Below are positions 26,921 to 36,756 of a DNA stretch of 64,000 nt, one piece after another. A program made the translations under genes and the position numbers. How positions within the stretch are numbered: position 1 is the stretch's first letter; the number at the start of each line of letters is the position of its first letter. The DNA is taken from assembly GCA_025352325.1 (NCBI GenBank), contig JANXTR010000026.1, positions 1-64,000 of the forward strand, in the 5' to 3' direction. Below the pieces are notes generated by a model, which did not search any database, had not been told where the DNA came from, and saw only the letters and a program-made list of their open reading frames with translations. Source of the stretch: Microbacteriaceae bacterium (GTDB lineage Bacteria; Actinomycetota; Actinomycetes; Actinomycetales; Microbacteriaceae).

Positions 26921-28291
26921 ATGCCTCGCCTCTTCGGAACCGACGGAGTCCGAGGGCTGGCCAACGGTGAGATCATCACCGCCGACCTGGCCCTCGGCCT
27001 GGCACAGGCCGCTGCCGTCGTTCTGACGCGGGGTCGGCACGCCGACGAACTCCGCGCGCAAGGTAAGCGCCCCCGCGCGGTTCTGGCGCGTGACCCGCGC
27101 GTGTCCGGTGAGTTCATCGCGGCCGCCGTCGCCGCGGGGCTCGCGAGCTCGGGCATCGACGTACTCGACGCGGGCGTCATCCCGACCCCCGCAGCCGCAT
27201 TCCTGGTGGCTGACATCGGGGCGGACTTCGGCGTGATGGTCTCCGCCTCGCACAACCCCGCCGCCGACAACGGGATCAAGTTCTTCGCCATCGGCGGCAC
27301 GAAGCTTCCCGACGAGGTCGAGGATCGGATCGAGCACGCGCTCGAGCAGCCGAAGATGACGCCGACCGGCGGTGGCGTCGGCCGCATCCGCCGCTTCGCC
27401 GACGCCGAGGACCGCTATGTGGTCCACCTCATCGCGACGCTCGACGCGCGGCTCGACGGCCTGCATGTCGTCATCGATGCGGCCCACGGCGCCGCTGCCG
27501 GTGTCTCGCCCGAGGTCTTCGCGCTCGCCGGCGCCAAGGTAACCGTCATCGGCGCGGACCCCGACGGGCTCAACATCAATGACGGCGTCGGGTCAACCCA
27601 TCTCGAGGGCCTCCGCGCCGAGGTGCTCGCCCAGGGCGCCGACCTCGGAATCGCCCACGACGGCGACGCCGACCGCTGCCTCGCGGTGGATGCCGCGGGC
27701 AACGTCATCGACGGCGACCAGATGATGGCGATCCTTGCCGTGTCGCTCAAGAAGCGCGGACTGCTGGCTCAGGACACACTGGTCGCCACCGTCATGAGCA
27801 ACCTCGGACTGCGGATCGCGATGGCCGAGCACGGCATCCGCCTGTTGCAGACCAAGGTCGGCGACCGCTACGTGCTCGAGGAGCTCGACGCGCACAAGCT
27901 CAGCCTCGGGGGCGAGCAGTCCGGCCACATCATCTTCCGCGAGAACGCGACGACCGGCGACGGCATCCTGACCGGACTGCAGCTGGCGGCCGAGATGGCG
28001 CGCACCGGCAAGACGCTGGCCGAGTTGGCCGCCGTCATGACCGTGTATCCGCAGGTGCTCGTGAACGTGCGCGGCGTCGATCAGCATGCGCTCGACTCGG
28101 ATGCCGGTATCGCCGACGCTGTCCGGGCCGCCGAGGAGCGCCTCGGCGACAGCGGCCGCGTGCTCCTGCGCCCGTCGGGCACAGAACCCCTGGTGCGTGT
28201 CATGGTGGAGGCGGCGGATCAGACGATCGCCGAGACCATTGCCGAGGAGCTCGCCGCCGTCGTGCGCGACCGCCTCACCGTGAGGAGCTGA
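26921..28291 (+). CDS. glmM: phosphoglucosamine mutase
   Basis: 456 residues from ATG 26921, 22 bp after rpsI. The phosphoserine loop is VSASHNP (Ser110), the metal loop [11 protein letters not shown] (about 247), and the sugar loop GEQSGHII. It converts glucosamine-6-P to glucosamine-1-P for peptidoglycan. glmS, which makes the substrate, lies 1.5 kb downstream. Length is normal. Confidence 0.97.
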   Translation: MPRLFGTDGVRGLANGEIITADLALGLAQAAAVVLTRGRHADELRAQGKRPRAVLARDPRVSGEFIAAAVAAGLASSGIDVLDAGVIPTPAAAFLVADIGADFGVMVSASHNPAADNGIKFFAIGGTKLPDEVEDRIEHALEQPKMTPTGGGVGRIRRFADAEDRYVVHLIATLDARLDGLHVVIDAAHGAAAGVSPEVFALAGAKVTVIGADPDGLNINDGVGSTHLEGLRAEVLAQGADLGIAHDGDADRCLAVDAAGNVIDGDQMMAILAVSLKKRGLLAQDTLVATVMSNLGLRIAMAEHGIRLLQTKVGDRYVLEELDAHKLSLGGEQSGHIIFRENATTGDGILTGLQLAAEMARTGKTLAELAAVMTVYPQVLVNVRGVDQHALDSDAGIADAVRAAEERLGDSGRVLLRPSGTEPLVRVMVEAADQTIAETIAEELAAVVRDRLTVRS

Positions 28292-28292
28292 C

Positions 28293-28736
28293 ATGCCGCT
28301 CGAAGGCGACTACGCGCCGAGTACCTCGGAGTGGGCCCGCACACAGGCGGAGGCCTACGAGGCGAGCGGCGGCACCGATGCACGCGACCTCCGCGGGATG
28401 CCGATCATCGTGCTCACCTCGGTGGGGGCGAAGTCCGGGCTGCTGCGCAAGACGGCGCTGATGCGCGTGGAGCACGAGGGCCAGTACGCGGTCGTTGCCT
28501 CCCTCGGGGGCGCGCCGAAGCATCCGGTCTGGTATTTCAACCTCGAGAAGACTCCGCAGGTCGAACTGCAGGACGGCGCCGAGAAGCACGACTACCTGGC
28601 GCGCGAGGTCACCGGCGACGAGAAGGTCGTCTGGTGGGAGCGCGCCATCGCGGCCTACCCGCCCTACGCCGACTACCAACGCAAGACCGAGCGCGAGATC
28701 CCGGTGTTCGTGCTCACCGAGGCCGACGCCGCCTAG
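28293..28736 (+). CDS. deazaflavin-dependent oxidoreductase family protein (DUF385/Ddn-like)
   Basis: 147 residues in the split-beta-barrel F420-binding family. The signature is [20 protein letters not shown] followed by [20 protein letters not shown]. Members reduce diverse substrates with F420H2 or bind other flavins; the substrate here is unknown. Starts 1 bp after the glmM stop, so probably co-transcribed. Convergent with coaA, 1 bp apart. Confidence 0.88.
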   Translation: MPLEGDYAPSTSEWARTQAEAYEASGGTDARDLRGMPIIVLTSVGAKSGLLRKTALMRVEHEGQYAVVASLGGAPKHPVWYFNLEKTPQVELQDGAEKHDYLAREVTGDEKVVWWERAIAAYPPYADYQRKTEREIPVFVLTEADAA

Positions 28737-28737
28737 C

Positions 28738-29685
28738 TCAGAGCTTGCGCAGCAGCACGCTCGACACAGTGTGGTCGGCGTCCTTGCGCAGCACGAGCGA
28801 CGCGCGCGCCCGCGTGGGCAGCACGTTCTGCTCCAGATTCGGGCCGTTGATGTCACGCCAGATGGAGTGGGCGCGCTCCACGGCCTCGGTCTCGCTCAGG
28901 GCGGTGTAGCGGTGGAAGTAGGACTTCGGATCGGTGAAGGCGCCGCGCTGCAGACGCAGGAAGCGGTCGACATACCACTTTTCGATGTCGGCGGTGCGGG
29001 CATCCACATAGATGCCGAAGTCGAACAGGTCGCTGACGGCGAGACGCCCGGTGGTGGGTGGCTGCAGCACGTTCAGCCCCTCCACGATCAGGATGTCGGG
29101 CTGATTCACCACGATCTCGGCCTGGGGCACGATGTCGTAGCTGAGGTGCGAATAGAAGGGGGCCCGAACCTCGGGGGCGCCGCTCTTCACCCGGCTGACG
29201 AAGCGCAGCAGTGCCCGGCGGTCGTAGCTCTCAGGGAAGCCCTTACGCTGCATGAGCCCGCGGCGCTCGAGCTCGACGTTGGGGAAGAGGAAGCCGTCGG
29301 TGGTGACCAGCTCCACGCGGGGCGTGTCCTCCCAGCGGCTGAGGAGAGTGCGCAACAGGCGGGCGATGGTCGACTTGCCGACCGCGACCGACCCGGCGAT
29401 GCCGATCACGAACGGCGTCTTCTGCGCCGGTTGACGGAGGAATCCGGTCGTCGCCTGGGCGGTGGCGCGGGCTCCCACGGCGTAGAGGTTGAGCAGGCGG
29501 CTCAGCGGGACGTAGACGTCGGCCACCTCGTGCGGGTCGAGGGTGTCGCCGAGTCCGCGGAGCCGGACGATCTCGGTCTCGGTGAGCGGCTGCGGCACGC
29601 TTGGCGCGAGGGCGGCCCAGTCCGAGCGGTCGATCTCGAGGAACGGCGTCTCCCCGTGGCTGTGTGAGCTGCTCGGGTCCGTCAT
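28738..29685 (-). CDS. coaA: pantothenate kinase type I
   Basis: 315 residues from ATG 29685, with both an adjoining GGAGGGG and a -10 (TACCCT) 7 bp away. P-loop [12 protein letters not shown] (about 97-108); [24 protein letters not shown] and the final [18 protein letters not shown] match CoaA. It phosphorylates pantothenate, the first step of coenzyme A synthesis, and is feedback-inhibited by CoA. Divergent from glmS by 75 bp. Confidence 0.97.
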   Translation of the reverse strand: MTDPSSSHSHGETPFLEIDRSDWAALAPSVPQPLTETEIVRLRGLGDTLDPHEVADVYVPLSRLLNLYAVGARATAQATTGFLRQPAQKTPFVIGIAGSVAVGKSTIARLLRTLLSRWEDTPRVELVTTDGFLFPNVELERRGLMQRKGFPESYDRRALLRFVSRVKSGAPEVRAPFYSHLSYDIVPQAEIVVNQPDILIVEGLNVLQPPTTGRLAVSDLFDFGIYVDARTADIEKWYVDRFLRLQRGAFTDPKSYFHRYTALSETEAVERAHSIWRDINGPNLEQNVLPTRARASLVLRKDADHTVSSVLLRKL

Positions 29686-29692
29686 CCCCTCC

Positions 29693-29698
29693 AGGGTA
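29693..29698 (-). promoter_or_regulatory. -10 box upstream of coaA
   Basis: TACCCT on the minus strand, 7 bp before the ATG. Confidence 0.4.
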
Positions 29699-29747
29699 TC
29701 GGGGAGAGGGCCGGTGGGAGCGCAGCGAGGAGCGAAGGCGGCCCCGG

Positions 29748-29753
29748 TAGAAT
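29748..29753 (+). promoter_or_regulatory. -10 of leaderless glmS transcript
   Basis: TAGAAT, 7 bp before ATG 29761; no ribosome site precedes this ATG. Confidence 0.65.
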
Positions 29754-29760
29754 CAGCGTC

Positions 29761-31611
29761 ATGTGTGGAATCGTCGGATATGTCGGGCCGGGCAGCAGTG
29801 TCGAGGTGCTGCTGGGCGGTCTGAAGCGGCTCGAATATCGCGGGTACGACTCCGCGGGCGTGGCCGTGATCGATGACGCGGGTCGGCTCGAGACCCGCAA
29901 GAAGGCCGGCAAGCTGGGCGTCCTCGTGGAGGATCTGGCGGCATCCGGTCTGCAGGACGGCCACACTGGCATCGGCCACAGCCGCTGGGCGACCCACGGC
30001 GGCCCGACCGACGTCAATGCGCACCCGCATCTTGGCGACGACGGCAAGCTGGCGCTCATCCACAACGGCATCATCGAGAACTTCGCCGAGCTCAAGCAGG
30101 AAGTGCTCGACGCGGGCGGCGTCTTTACCAGCGAGACCGACACCGAGGTCGCGGCCCTGCTCGTCGGGCAGGCGTACCGCGAGACCGGCGACCTCACCGA
30201 GGCGCTGCGCCGGGTCGTCGCGCGGCTCGAGGGCGCGTTCACCCTGCTGGTGCTGCACGAGGAGGTGCCCGGCGTCGTGGTCGGCGCTCGCCGCAACTCG
30301 CCCCTCGTGATCGGGCTGGGCGACGGCGAGAACTTCCTGGGGTCGGATGTCGCGGCCTTTGTCGAGCACACCCGGCACGCCCTCGAGATCGGTCAGGACC
30401 AGATCGTGACGATCCGCCCGGATTCGGTCGTCGTCACGGACTTCGCCGGAGTCCCGGTCACCCCGAAGGCTTTCGAGGTCGCCTGGGACGCTTCCGCCGC
30501 CGAGAAGGGCGGCTGGCCGTCGTTCATGAAGAAGGAGATCAGCGAGGAGCCGGAGGCGGTCGCCAAGACCCTGATCGGACGCCACCACGACGGCGCGGTG
30601 ACTCTGCCCGAGCTGGACCCGCTGACCGACGTGCTCGCCGACATCGACCGGGTCGTTGTCATCGGCTGCGGCACCGCGGCCTACGCCGGCATGCTCGGCA
30701 AATACGCGATCGAGAAGTGGGCGCGCATCCCCGTCGAGGTCGAGCTCTCTCACGAGTTCCGCTACCGCGATCCGGTGATCGACGGCCGCACGCTCGTGGT
30801 CTCGGTGAGCCAGTCCGGCGAGACGATGGACACCCTGATGGCGGTCAAGTACGCCGCCCAGCAGGGGGCCCGCACGCTGTCCATCTGCAACACCCAGGGC
30901 TCGACGATCCCGCGCGAGTCGGATGCCGTGCTCTACACGCACGCGGGCCCCGAGGTCGCCGTCGCCTCCACCAAGGCGTTCGTCGCCCAGGTCACCGCGC
31001 TGTACCTGCTCGGCCTGTACCTCGCCCAGCGGCGCGGGACTCTCGATGGCGCCGCCGTGGCCGCTCAGTTGCAGGAACTGCAGGACGTGCCCGACAAGCT
31101 CGACCAGGTCATCGAGGGCGCGTCGGAGCACATCGCGCAGCTCGCGCACTGGATGGGCGACACGCAGTCGGTACTGTTTCTCGGTCGCCATGTCGGATAC
31201 CCGGTGGCGCTGGAGGGCGCTTTGAAGCTCAAGGAGCTCGCGTACATTCACGCGGAGGGCTTCGCCGCGGGGGAACTCAAGCACGGTCCGATCGCGCTCA
31301 TCGAGCCGGGGCAGATCGTGTTCGTGATCGTGCCGAGTCCGCGCGGGCCCGGGTCGCTGCATCCGAAGGTCGTCTCCAACATCCAGGAGATCCGCGCGCG
31401 CGGCGCCCGGGTCATCGCGATCGCTGAGATCGGGGATGTCGCGGTCGTGCCGTTCGCTGACGAGGTCATCCGCATCCCGCTGGCCGACCCGCTGTTCGAG
31501 CCGCTGCTTGCCGTGGTGCCGCTGCACATCTTCGGCATGGAGCTGGCGACTGCCAAGGGCCTCGATGTCGACCAGCCACGCAACCTGGCGAAGTCCGTCA
31601 CGGTCGAATGA
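29761..31611 (+). CDS. glmS: glutamine-fructose-6-phosphate aminotransferase
   Basis: 616 residues. The N-terminal glutaminase begins [11 protein letters not shown], so Cys2 is the nucleophile. Two SIS sugar-isomerase domains follow ([10 protein letters not shown] near 348), and it ends AKSVTVE. It makes glucosamine-6-P, the entry to UDP-GlcNAc and murein. The start is fixed by Cys2 and by a -10 box 7 bp upstream. No glmS ribozyme is expected or seen in the 75-bp upstream gap. Confidence 0.98.
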   Translation: MCGIVGYVGPGSSVEVLLGGLKRLEYRGYDSAGVAVIDDAGRLETRKKAGKLGVLVEDLAASGLQDGHTGIGHSRWATHGGPTDVNAHPHLGDDGKLALIHNGIIENFAELKQEVLDAGGVFTSETDTEVAALLVGQAYRETGDLTEALRRVVARLEGAFTLLVLHEEVPGVVVGARRNSPLVIGLGDGENFLGSDVAAFVEHTRHALEIGQDQIVTIRPDSVVVTDFAGVPVTPKAFEVAWDASAAEKGGWPSFMKKEISEEPEAVAKTLIGRHHDGAVTLPELDPLTDVLADIDRVVVIGCGTAAYAGMLGKYAIEKWARIPVEVELSHEFRYRDPVIDGRTLVVSVSQSGETMDTLMAVKYAAQQGARTLSICNTQGSTIPRESDAVLYTHAGPEVAVASTKAFVAQVTALYLLGLYLAQRRGTLDGAAVAAQLQELQDVPDKLDQVIEGASEHIAQLAHWMGDTQSVLFLGRHVGYPVALEGALKLKELAYIHAEGFAAGELKHGPIALIEPGQIVFVIVPSPRGPGSLHPKVVSNIQEIRARGARVIAIAEIGDVAVVPFADEVIRIPLADPLFEPLLAVVPLHIFGMELATAKGLDVDQPRNLAKSVTVE

Positions 31612-31647
31612 CCCGCTGCCGACGCGGGTGTCGGGGATGATGGGGCC

Positions 31648-32004
31648 ATGGCAATCACGGGCATCGGCGTCGATGTGGTCGACCTAGCCCGTTTCGAGCG
31701 CGCGCTGTCCCGCACGCCCGCTCTGCGCGCCCGTCTGTTCGCTGTGAGCGAACGTGATCGATCTCTGCGCTCTCTCGCCGGCCGATTCGCCGCCAAAGAG
31801 GCCTTCATCAAGGCGCTCGGGGAGTCCACCGGGATCCGCTGGCACGACATGGAGGTCGTGCAGGATGGGCGCGGCGCGCCCACGATCCGGGTCTCGGGCG
31901 CCGCGGCATCCCTCGTCGCGGAGAAGGGGATCGTCGCGATCCACCTCTCGATGACGCACGATGCCGGCGTCGCTGTCGCCTCCGTCGTCTGCGAGAGCGC
32001 ATGA
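31648..32004 (+). CDS. acpS: holo-[acyl-carrier-protein] synthase
   Basis: 118 residues beginning [20 protein letters not shown], with the metal Asp in GVDVVD and [13 protein letters not shown]. It transfers 4'-phosphopantetheine from CoA to ACP. It lies in the same neighbourhood as coaA. The stop overlaps alr (ATGA). Confidence 0.96.
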   Translation: MAITGIGVDVVDLARFERALSRTPALRARLFAVSERDRSLRSLAGRFAAKEAFIKALGESTGIRWHDMEVVQDGRGAPTIRVSGAAASLVAEKGIVAIHLSMTHDAGVAVASVVCESA

Positions 32005-33110
32005 GCCAGGACACCGGCGTCGCGTTCCGGCAGGCGACGATCGACCTGGATGCTCTCCGCTCGAACTTCGCCATCCTGCGAGAGGCCGTCGCTCCGTCGG
32101 TGGTGATGGCTGTCGTGAAGGCGGACGCCTACGGGCACGGTGCCGCGCTCGTCGCCCCCGCGCTCGCCGAGTCCGGCGCGGACTGGCTCGGCGTCGCCGA
32201 CCTGGGCGAGGCGCTGGCGCTTCGTGCGGCGGGGATCACGACACCGCTGCTGGCGTGGCTTCACGGCCCCTCGACGGCCTTTGCGCCCGCCGTCGACGCC
32301 GGAATCGACATCGGCGTGAGCTCGCTCGACCAGCTCGAGCGCGCGGCGGCGGCCGGGCGAGCGGCCGTGCAGCTGAAGGTGGATTCCGGCCTGAGCCGCA
32401 ACGGGATCGCGCCGGCCGAGCGGGCGGCGGTCTTCGAGCGCGCGGCGGCGCTGCAGAGGAGCGGCGACATCCGGGTCCGTGGCATCTTCAGCCACCTCTC
32501 GAACACCTCGGCCGTCGACGATGCGCGCCAGAAGCAGGTCTTCGAGCGGGCCGTTGCCGAGGCCCGCGCCGCCGGGCTCGACCCCGAGCTGCGGCACCTC
32601 GCCTCGACGCAGGCGTCGCTCGAGCAGCCGTCGTTCCGCTTCGACATGGTGCGCATCGGCATCGGTCTCTACGGGCTGCCCGCGGCCAACTCGGTGGATG
32701 TCGCGGCTCTCGGTCTGCGCCCGGTGATGCAGCTCGAAGCCCGCGTGGCCGCCGTGCGCCGAGTGCCCGCCGGAACGGGTGTGTCGTACGGCTACACGCA
32801 CCGCACCGAGCACGAGACCACGCTCGCCCTGGTGCCGCTCGGCTACGCCGACGGGGTGCCGCGTGCCGCATCGAGCCGCGCGGAGGTCTCGATCAACGGA
32901 CGCCGGTGCCCCGTGGTGGGCCGGATTGCGATGGACCAGTTCCTGGTCGACGTCGGAGAGGGCGCGGCGCGGGTCGGTGACCGCGTCGTGCTGTGGGGGG
33001 ACCCGGCCGACGGCGCCCAGAGCGCCGAGGACTGGGCGGCCGCCGCCGACACCATCGGCTACGAGATCGTGACGCGGGTGGGGCCGCGGGTGCCGCGGGT
33101 GGCGCGGTGA
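32001..33110 (+). CDS. alr: alanine racemase
   Basis: 369 residues. PLP lysine in VMAVVKADAYGHGA (about residue 39) and catalytic Tyr in GTGVSYGYTHRT (about 260). It makes D-alanine for peptidoglycan. Coupled to acpS by a 4-bp overlap. A perfect 13-bp inverted repeat (33122-33156) separates it from tsaE. Confidence 0.97.
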   Translation: MSQDTGVAFRQATIDLDALRSNFAILREAVAPSVVMAVVKADAYGHGAALVAPALAESGADWLGVADLGEALALRAAGITTPLLAWLHGPSTAFAPAVDAGIDIGVSSLDQLERAAAAGRAAVQLKVDSGLSRNGIAPAERAAVFERAAALQRSGDIRVRGIFSHLSNTSAVDDARQKQVFERAVAEARAAGLDPELRHLASTQASLEQPSFRFDMVRIGIGLYGLPAANSVDVAALGLRPVMQLEARVAAVRRVPAGTGVSYGYTHRTEHETTLALVPLGYADGVPRAASSRAEVSINGRRCPVVGRIAMDQFLVDVGEGAARVGDRVVLWGDPADGAQSAEDWAAAADTIGYEIVTRVGPRVPRVAR

Positions 33111-33121
33111 CCCGCGCGGCA

Positions 33122-33156
33122 CTCCGGTTCTGTATGACAGTCCTACAGAACCGGAG
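33122..33156. repeat. perfect 13-bp inverted repeat between alr and tsaE
   Basis: CTCCGGTTCTGTA (33122-33134) with TACAGAACCGGAG (33144-33156), 9-nt spacer TGACAGTCC. There is no T-run. The high perfection and mixed composition suggest a dispersed palindromic element rather than a plain terminator. Confidence 0.6.
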
Positions 33157-33174
33157 CGCGGCGAGGGAGCGGCC

Positions 33175-33675
33175 GTGATCGAGCTGACGATCCCCGATTC
33201 CGGGGCGATGGAAGCGCTTGGTGCCCGGCTCGCGCCCCTGCTGCGCGCCGGCGACCTCGTGCTGCTCAACGGGGAGCTCGGCGCGGGCAAGACGACGCTC
33301 ACGCGCGGCCTGGGCGCCGCGCTCGGTGCCCGAGGCGCCGTGACGAGCCCGACCTTCGTGCTGGCGCGCGAGCATCCGACCGCCTCCGGCGTGCCGCTGG
33401 TGCACGTCGACGCGTATCGGCTGCCCACGTGGCGCGAACTCGACGACCTGGATCTCGACTACGACCGCGCGATCGTCGTCGTCGAGTGGGGCGCTGGCAA
33501 GCTCGACGGGGTGAGCGAGTCGTGGCTGTCGATCGATATCCGGCGGCCGCATGGCGCCGCTGCAGCAACCACCTTCGCCGACGACGATCTCTCGGGGGGC
33601 GACCCCCGCGGCGTGACCATCACCGGCGCCGGCCCGCGCGGTCTCGAGCTCGAAGCGTCGCTCGCCCGCGAATAG
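33175..33675 (+). CDS. tsaE: tRNA threonylcarbamoyladenosine biosynthesis ATPase TsaE
   Basis: 166 residues from GTG 33175. Walker A is NGELGAGKTTLTRGL (about residues 31-45), and VTSPTFVLAREH and HVDAYRL are family motifs. It partners TsaB and TsaD to make t6A37 in tRNAs. The last 45 residues are a variable tail. All three partners sit within 2.7 kb. Confidence 0.95.
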   Translation: MIELTIPDSGAMEALGARLAPLLRAGDLVLLNGELGAGKTTLTRGLGAALGARGAVTSPTFVLAREHPTASGVPLVHVDAYRLPTWRELDDLDLDYDRAIVVVEWGAGKLDGVSESWLSIDIRRPHGAAAATTFADDDLSGGDPRGVTITGAGPRGLELEASLARE

Positions 33676-33689
33676 GCTCGCCGGAAGAT

Positions 33690-33695
33690 TAGGCT
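33690..33695 (+). promoter_or_regulatory. -10 of leaderless tsaB transcript
   Basis: TAGGCT, 6 bp before GTG 33702. Confidence 0.6.
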
Positions 33696-33701
33696 GCACA
33701 G

Positions 33702-34322
33702 GTGCTGCTCGCGATCGACACCTCCGCGGGAACCAGCGTCGCCGTCGTCGATCGCGACCGCGGCATCCTGGCCCAGGCTGACGAGGCGGACACCCGCCGA
33801 CACGCCGAGGTGATCGGCACGCTGATCGAGCGGGTGCTTGCCGAGGCCGGCGTGACGCCACGCGAGCTGAGCGGCGTCGTGGCCGGCATGGGACCTGGCC
33901 CCTTTACGGGCCTGCGGGTCGGCATCGCGGCCGCCCGCGCCTTCGCGTTCGGGATCGGCAGGCCCGTTGTGCCGCTCGTCTCGCACGACGCCCTGGCACT
34001 CGACGCCCGGGAGCCGCTCCTGGTCGTCACCGACGCGCGTCGCCGCGAGGTCGCCTGGTCGAGCTACGCGGCGGCCGACGAACTCGGGCTGCCGGTCCGG
34101 GTGGGGGGACCGCGGCTGGCGAGCCCCGGCGACCTCGAGGCGGCAGTCGACAGGTACGCCGGCTACCTCCGACTGGATGCCGCCGCCATCCCCGCCGGAC
34201 CGCTCGGTATGCTCGGCGAACGACTCTTCGCTGCCGGTCGCGCCTTCGGTCCGACGGAGCCGCTGTACCTGCGCGCGCCCGACGTCACCCCCTCCACCGG
34301 ACCGAAACGGGTGACCGGATGA
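33702..34322 (+). CDS. tsaB: tRNA threonylcarbamoyladenosine complex dimerisation protein TsaB
   Basis: 206 residues with the ASKHA-fold start MLLAIDTSAGTSVAVVDRDR and the family motif GMGPGPFTGLRVGIAAARAF (about 65-84). It bridges TsaD and TsaE. Predicted leaderless (GTG 6 bp after TAGGCT). Overlaps rimI by 4 bp. Confidence 0.95.
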   Translation: MLLAIDTSAGTSVAVVDRDRGILAQADEADTRRHAEVIGTLIERVLAEAGVTPRELSGVVAGMGPGPFTGLRVGIAAARAFAFGIGRPVVPLVSHDALALDAREPLLVVTDARRREVAWSSYAAADELGLPVRVGGPRLASPGDLEAAVDRYAGYLRLDAAAIPAGPLGMLGERLFAAGRAFGPTEPLYLRAPDVTPSTGPKRVTG

Positions 34323-34822
34323 CCGGCACCCCGGCTCCCGCTCCGTCCGCGGCGGCTGCACCGATCCTCCGCCGCGCCACCCTCGACGACCTGGACGCGA
34401 TCATGCAACTCGAGACCAGCACCTTCGCCTCCGACGCCTGGTCGCGCGGCACCATGCGCGCCGAGCTCGGCTCGCGGCACGGCCACTACCTCGTTGCCGA
34501 GCCGGCGCCGGGGAATCCAGATGCCGCGATCGCCGGCTATGCCGGACTCCTCTCGCCTGTGGGCTCGGGCCAGGCCGACATCCAGACCATCGCCGTCGCG
34601 CCCGACGCCCGACGCCGGGGGCTCGGACGCACGCTGATGGTCGCCCTGCTCACCGAGGCCCGCGAGCGCCGAGCCACCGAGGTGTTCCTTGAGGTGCGTG
34701 CCGACAACCCGAGTGCGCAGGCGCTGTACGTCTCGCTCGGCTTCGAGCAGATCGCGGTGCGGCCGAACTACTACCAGCCCGACGGTGTCGACGCGCACAT
34801 CATGAAAGCGGCGCTGTCGTGA
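34319..34822 (+). CDS. rimI: ribosomal-protein-S18-alanine N-acetyltransferase
   Basis: 167 residues, GNAT fold with [20 protein letters not shown] (acetyl-CoA loop RRRGLG) and [20 protein letters not shown]. By family and by its place between tsaB and tsaD it is RimI, which acetylates ribosomal protein S18. Overlaps both neighbours by 4 bp, so translation is coupled. Confidence 0.93.
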   Translation: MTGTPAPAPSAAAAPILRRATLDDLDAIMQLETSTFASDAWSRGTMRAELGSRHGHYLVAEPAPGNPDAAIAGYAGLLSPVGSGQADIQTIAVAPDARRRGLGRTLMVALLTEARERRATEVFLEVRADNPSAQALYVSLGFEQIAVRPNYYQPDGVDAHIMKAALS

Positions 34823-35895
34823 GGGCGGAGCCCCTCGTTCTCGGCATCGAGACCAGCTGCGACGAGACCGGCATCGGGATTGTGCGCGGCACCACGCTGC
34901 TCGCCAACACGATTGCCAGCTCGATGGACGAGCATGCCCGCTACGGCGGCGTCGTGCCCGAGGTCGCGGCGCGGGCGCACCTGGAGGCGCTGCGTCCGAC
35001 GCTCGAGACGGCGCTCGCCGAGGCCGGCGTCACCCTCGACGAACTCGACGCGATCGCAGTGACCAGCGGTCCGGGTCTCGCGGGCGCCCTGATGGTCGGC
35101 GTCGGGGCGGCGAAGGCGCTCGCGATCTCGCTCGGCATCCCGCTCTATGCGGTCAATCACCTGGTCGGGCACGTCGGCGCCGACCTGCTGCACGGTCCGG
35201 ATGAGCCGGAGCACGAACTCGAGCTGCCGACCGTCGCCCTGCTGGTGTCGGGCGGTCACACTTCCCTGCTGCTGGTGCGCGACCTCGCCAACGACGTGGA
35301 ACTGCTGGGCGAGACGATCGATGACGCCGCGGGGGAGGCCTTCGACAAGGTGGCGCGGCTGCTCGGGCTGCCGTATCCGGGCGGACCGCAGATCGACGCG
35401 GCGGCCGCGACCGGCGACCCGCGCGCGATCCGCTTCCCGCGGGGACTGACCGCGCCGAAGGATCAGGAGCGGCATCGCGACGACTTCTCCTTCTCGGGTC
35501 TGAAGACGGCCGTGGCCCGCTGGGTGGAGGCGGCGCGGGACCGCGCCGAACTCGAGGGGGCCAGTGAGGTCTCGGTGCCGGATGTCGCGGCGAGCTTCCG
35601 CGAGTCGGTCGCCGACGTGCTCACCGCGAAGGCGATCGCCGCGTGCACGCGGCTCGAGGTGCCGCGACTGCTGCTCGGCGGCGGCGTGGTGGCCAACGCG
35701 CGCGTGCGGGCCCTCGCCCAGGAACGTGCGGATGCCGCGGGCGTGACCCTCCGCATCCCGCCCCTGTCGCTCTGCACCGACAACGGGGCCATGATCGCGG
35801 CCCTCGGTGCGCGGCTCATGAGGGAGGGCCACGAGCCCTCCGGGCTCGACGTCGGCGCCGACTCGACCCTGCCGGTGACGACCGTCCAGGCGTGA
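34819..35895 (+). CDS. tsaD: tRNA N6-adenosine threonylcarbamoyltransferase TsaD
   Basis: 358 residues from GTG 34819. [12 protein letters not shown] begins the fold. Metal ligands appear in [13 protein letters not shown] (HxxxH), and [10 protein letters not shown] and [10 protein letters not shown] follow. It transfers the threonylcarbamoyl group to A37 of ANN-decoding tRNAs. Last of the tsaE-tsaB-rimI-tsaD operon. Confidence 0.97.
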   Translation: MRAEPLVLGIETSCDETGIGIVRGTTLLANTIASSMDEHARYGGVVPEVAARAHLEALRPTLETALAEAGVTLDELDAIAVTSGPGLAGALMVGVGAAKALAISLGIPLYAVNHLVGHVGADLLHGPDEPEHELELPTVALLVSGGHTSLLLVRDLANDVELLGETIDDAAGEAFDKVARLLGLPYPGGPQIDAAAATGDPRAIRFPRGLTAPKDQERHRDDFSFSGLKTAVARWVEAARDRAELEGASEVSVPDVAASFRESVADVLTAKAIAACTRLEVPRLLLGGGVVANARVRALAQERADAAGVTLRIPPLSLCTDNGAMIAALGARLMREGHEPSGLDVGADSTLPVTTVQA

Positions 35896-35915
35896 GCCGT
35901 GGGAGCATGATCTGC

Positions 35916-36198
35916 ATGTCCGACACGCCTCTAGTCCCGTCCGTGACCCCGGTCCCTCCCGTTCCGCCGGTCGTGCCCGCAGCGGTCGTTCCGCCGCCGC
36001 CTCCCGCCGTGCCTCGGCGCCGTGATCTGCGGGCACATCGCGCTGAGTCAGATCAAGCGCACCGGTGAGGGCGGACGCGGCCTGACCCTGGCCGGTGTCA
36101 TCATCGGCTGTGTCGGCTTGGGTCCCGCGGTGCTCACCGGCATCATCTACGCAACCATCATCGCGGCCGCGGTGTCGTCGAACAGCTACGGCAACTAG
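35916..36198 (+). pseudogene. broken DUF4190-type membrane protein gene
   Basis: ATG 35916 opens a Pro/Val-rich head (PSVTPVPPVPPVVPAAVVPP) like that of the next gene. After about 35 codons the sense moves to another frame: VICGHIALSQIKRTGEGGRG, then TLAGVIIGCVGLGPAVLTGI and a stop at 36196-36198. That second part is the DUF4190 signature. The first membrane helix, expected between them, is missing, so a deletion left the two parts out of frame. Confidence 0.75.
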
Positions 36199-36239
36199 CC
36201 CGATTCTCGTCCCCCGGCGCCCCGGTATGGTGTACCCCG

Positions 36240-36268
36240 TTGACAGCGTTCTCTCAGGCTGAAACGAT
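36240..36268 (+). promoter_or_regulatory. promoter of the small membrane protein gene
   Basis: TTGACA (36240-36245), 17 bp, AACGAT (36263-36268); AAGGAG follows before ATG 36307. Confidence 0.6.
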
Positions 36269-36306
36269 GAACACGCACTGACCACCAAACAAGGAGTCCT
36301 CGGAAC

Positions 36307-36696
36307 ATGACTGACGTCACGCCCCCGCCGCCGCCCGCCGAGCAGCCGGCGACGCCCCCGCCAGCTGAGCCGGTAATCCTGGCCGCGCCAGCCTACGCCC
36401 CCGCCGCGACGCCCACGAAGACGCCGATTCTGAGCATCCTGTCGTTGGTCGCCGGCATCGTCGGCATCGTCGGATTTGCGATCGTGTTCCTACCGTTCAT
36501 CGGGAGCATCCTCGACCTCTTCATCCCGGCCGCGGCCGTCGTTCTCGGCCTCTTCGGTCGCAAGCGTGAGCCCTTCGCGCCGCGTCCGCTCTGGCTGGTC
36601 GGCATCATCCTCGGAATCGTCGGCCTGGCGATCGCGGTGATCTCCCTGATCGGCTGGATCGTTCTCGCGGTGGTCGGCAACTCGTACAACTACTAG
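36307..36696 (+). CDS. small Pro-rich DUF4190-like membrane protein
   Basis: 129 residues. A cytoplasmic head of about 38 residues rich in Pro and Ala precedes three hydrophobic segments (about 40-62, 65-83, 96-125). It resembles DUF4190-type small membrane proteins and shares its architecture with the broken gene just upstream; the two look like a tandem pair of which one has decayed. No enzymatic motif is seen and the function is unknown. Good promoter and AAGGAG site. A bidirectional terminator follows. Confidence 0.75.
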   Translation: MTDVTPPPPPAEQPATPPPAEPVILAAPAYAPAATPTKTPILSILSLVAGIVGIVGFAIVFLPFIGSILDLFIPAAAVVLGLFGRKREPFAPRPLWLVGIILGIVGLAIAVISLIGWIVLAVVGNSYNY

Positions 36697-36704
36697 GCAT
36701 CATG

Positions 36705-36736
36705 CGACCGGCCGGGCGTCCGCGTCCGGCCGGTCG
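36705..36736. terminator. bidirectional terminator
   Basis: Perfect 11-bp stem CGACCGGCCGG (36705-36715) with CCGGCCGGTCG (36726-36736), 10-nt loop, between convergent genes. Confidence 0.75.
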
Positions 36737-36756
36737 TCCTGTGCAGAGGGCGTCGG

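Noticed and set aside
29686-29760. glmS ribozyme
   Set aside because: Only 75 bp, with a -10 box 7 bp before the ATG, leaving no transcribed leader.
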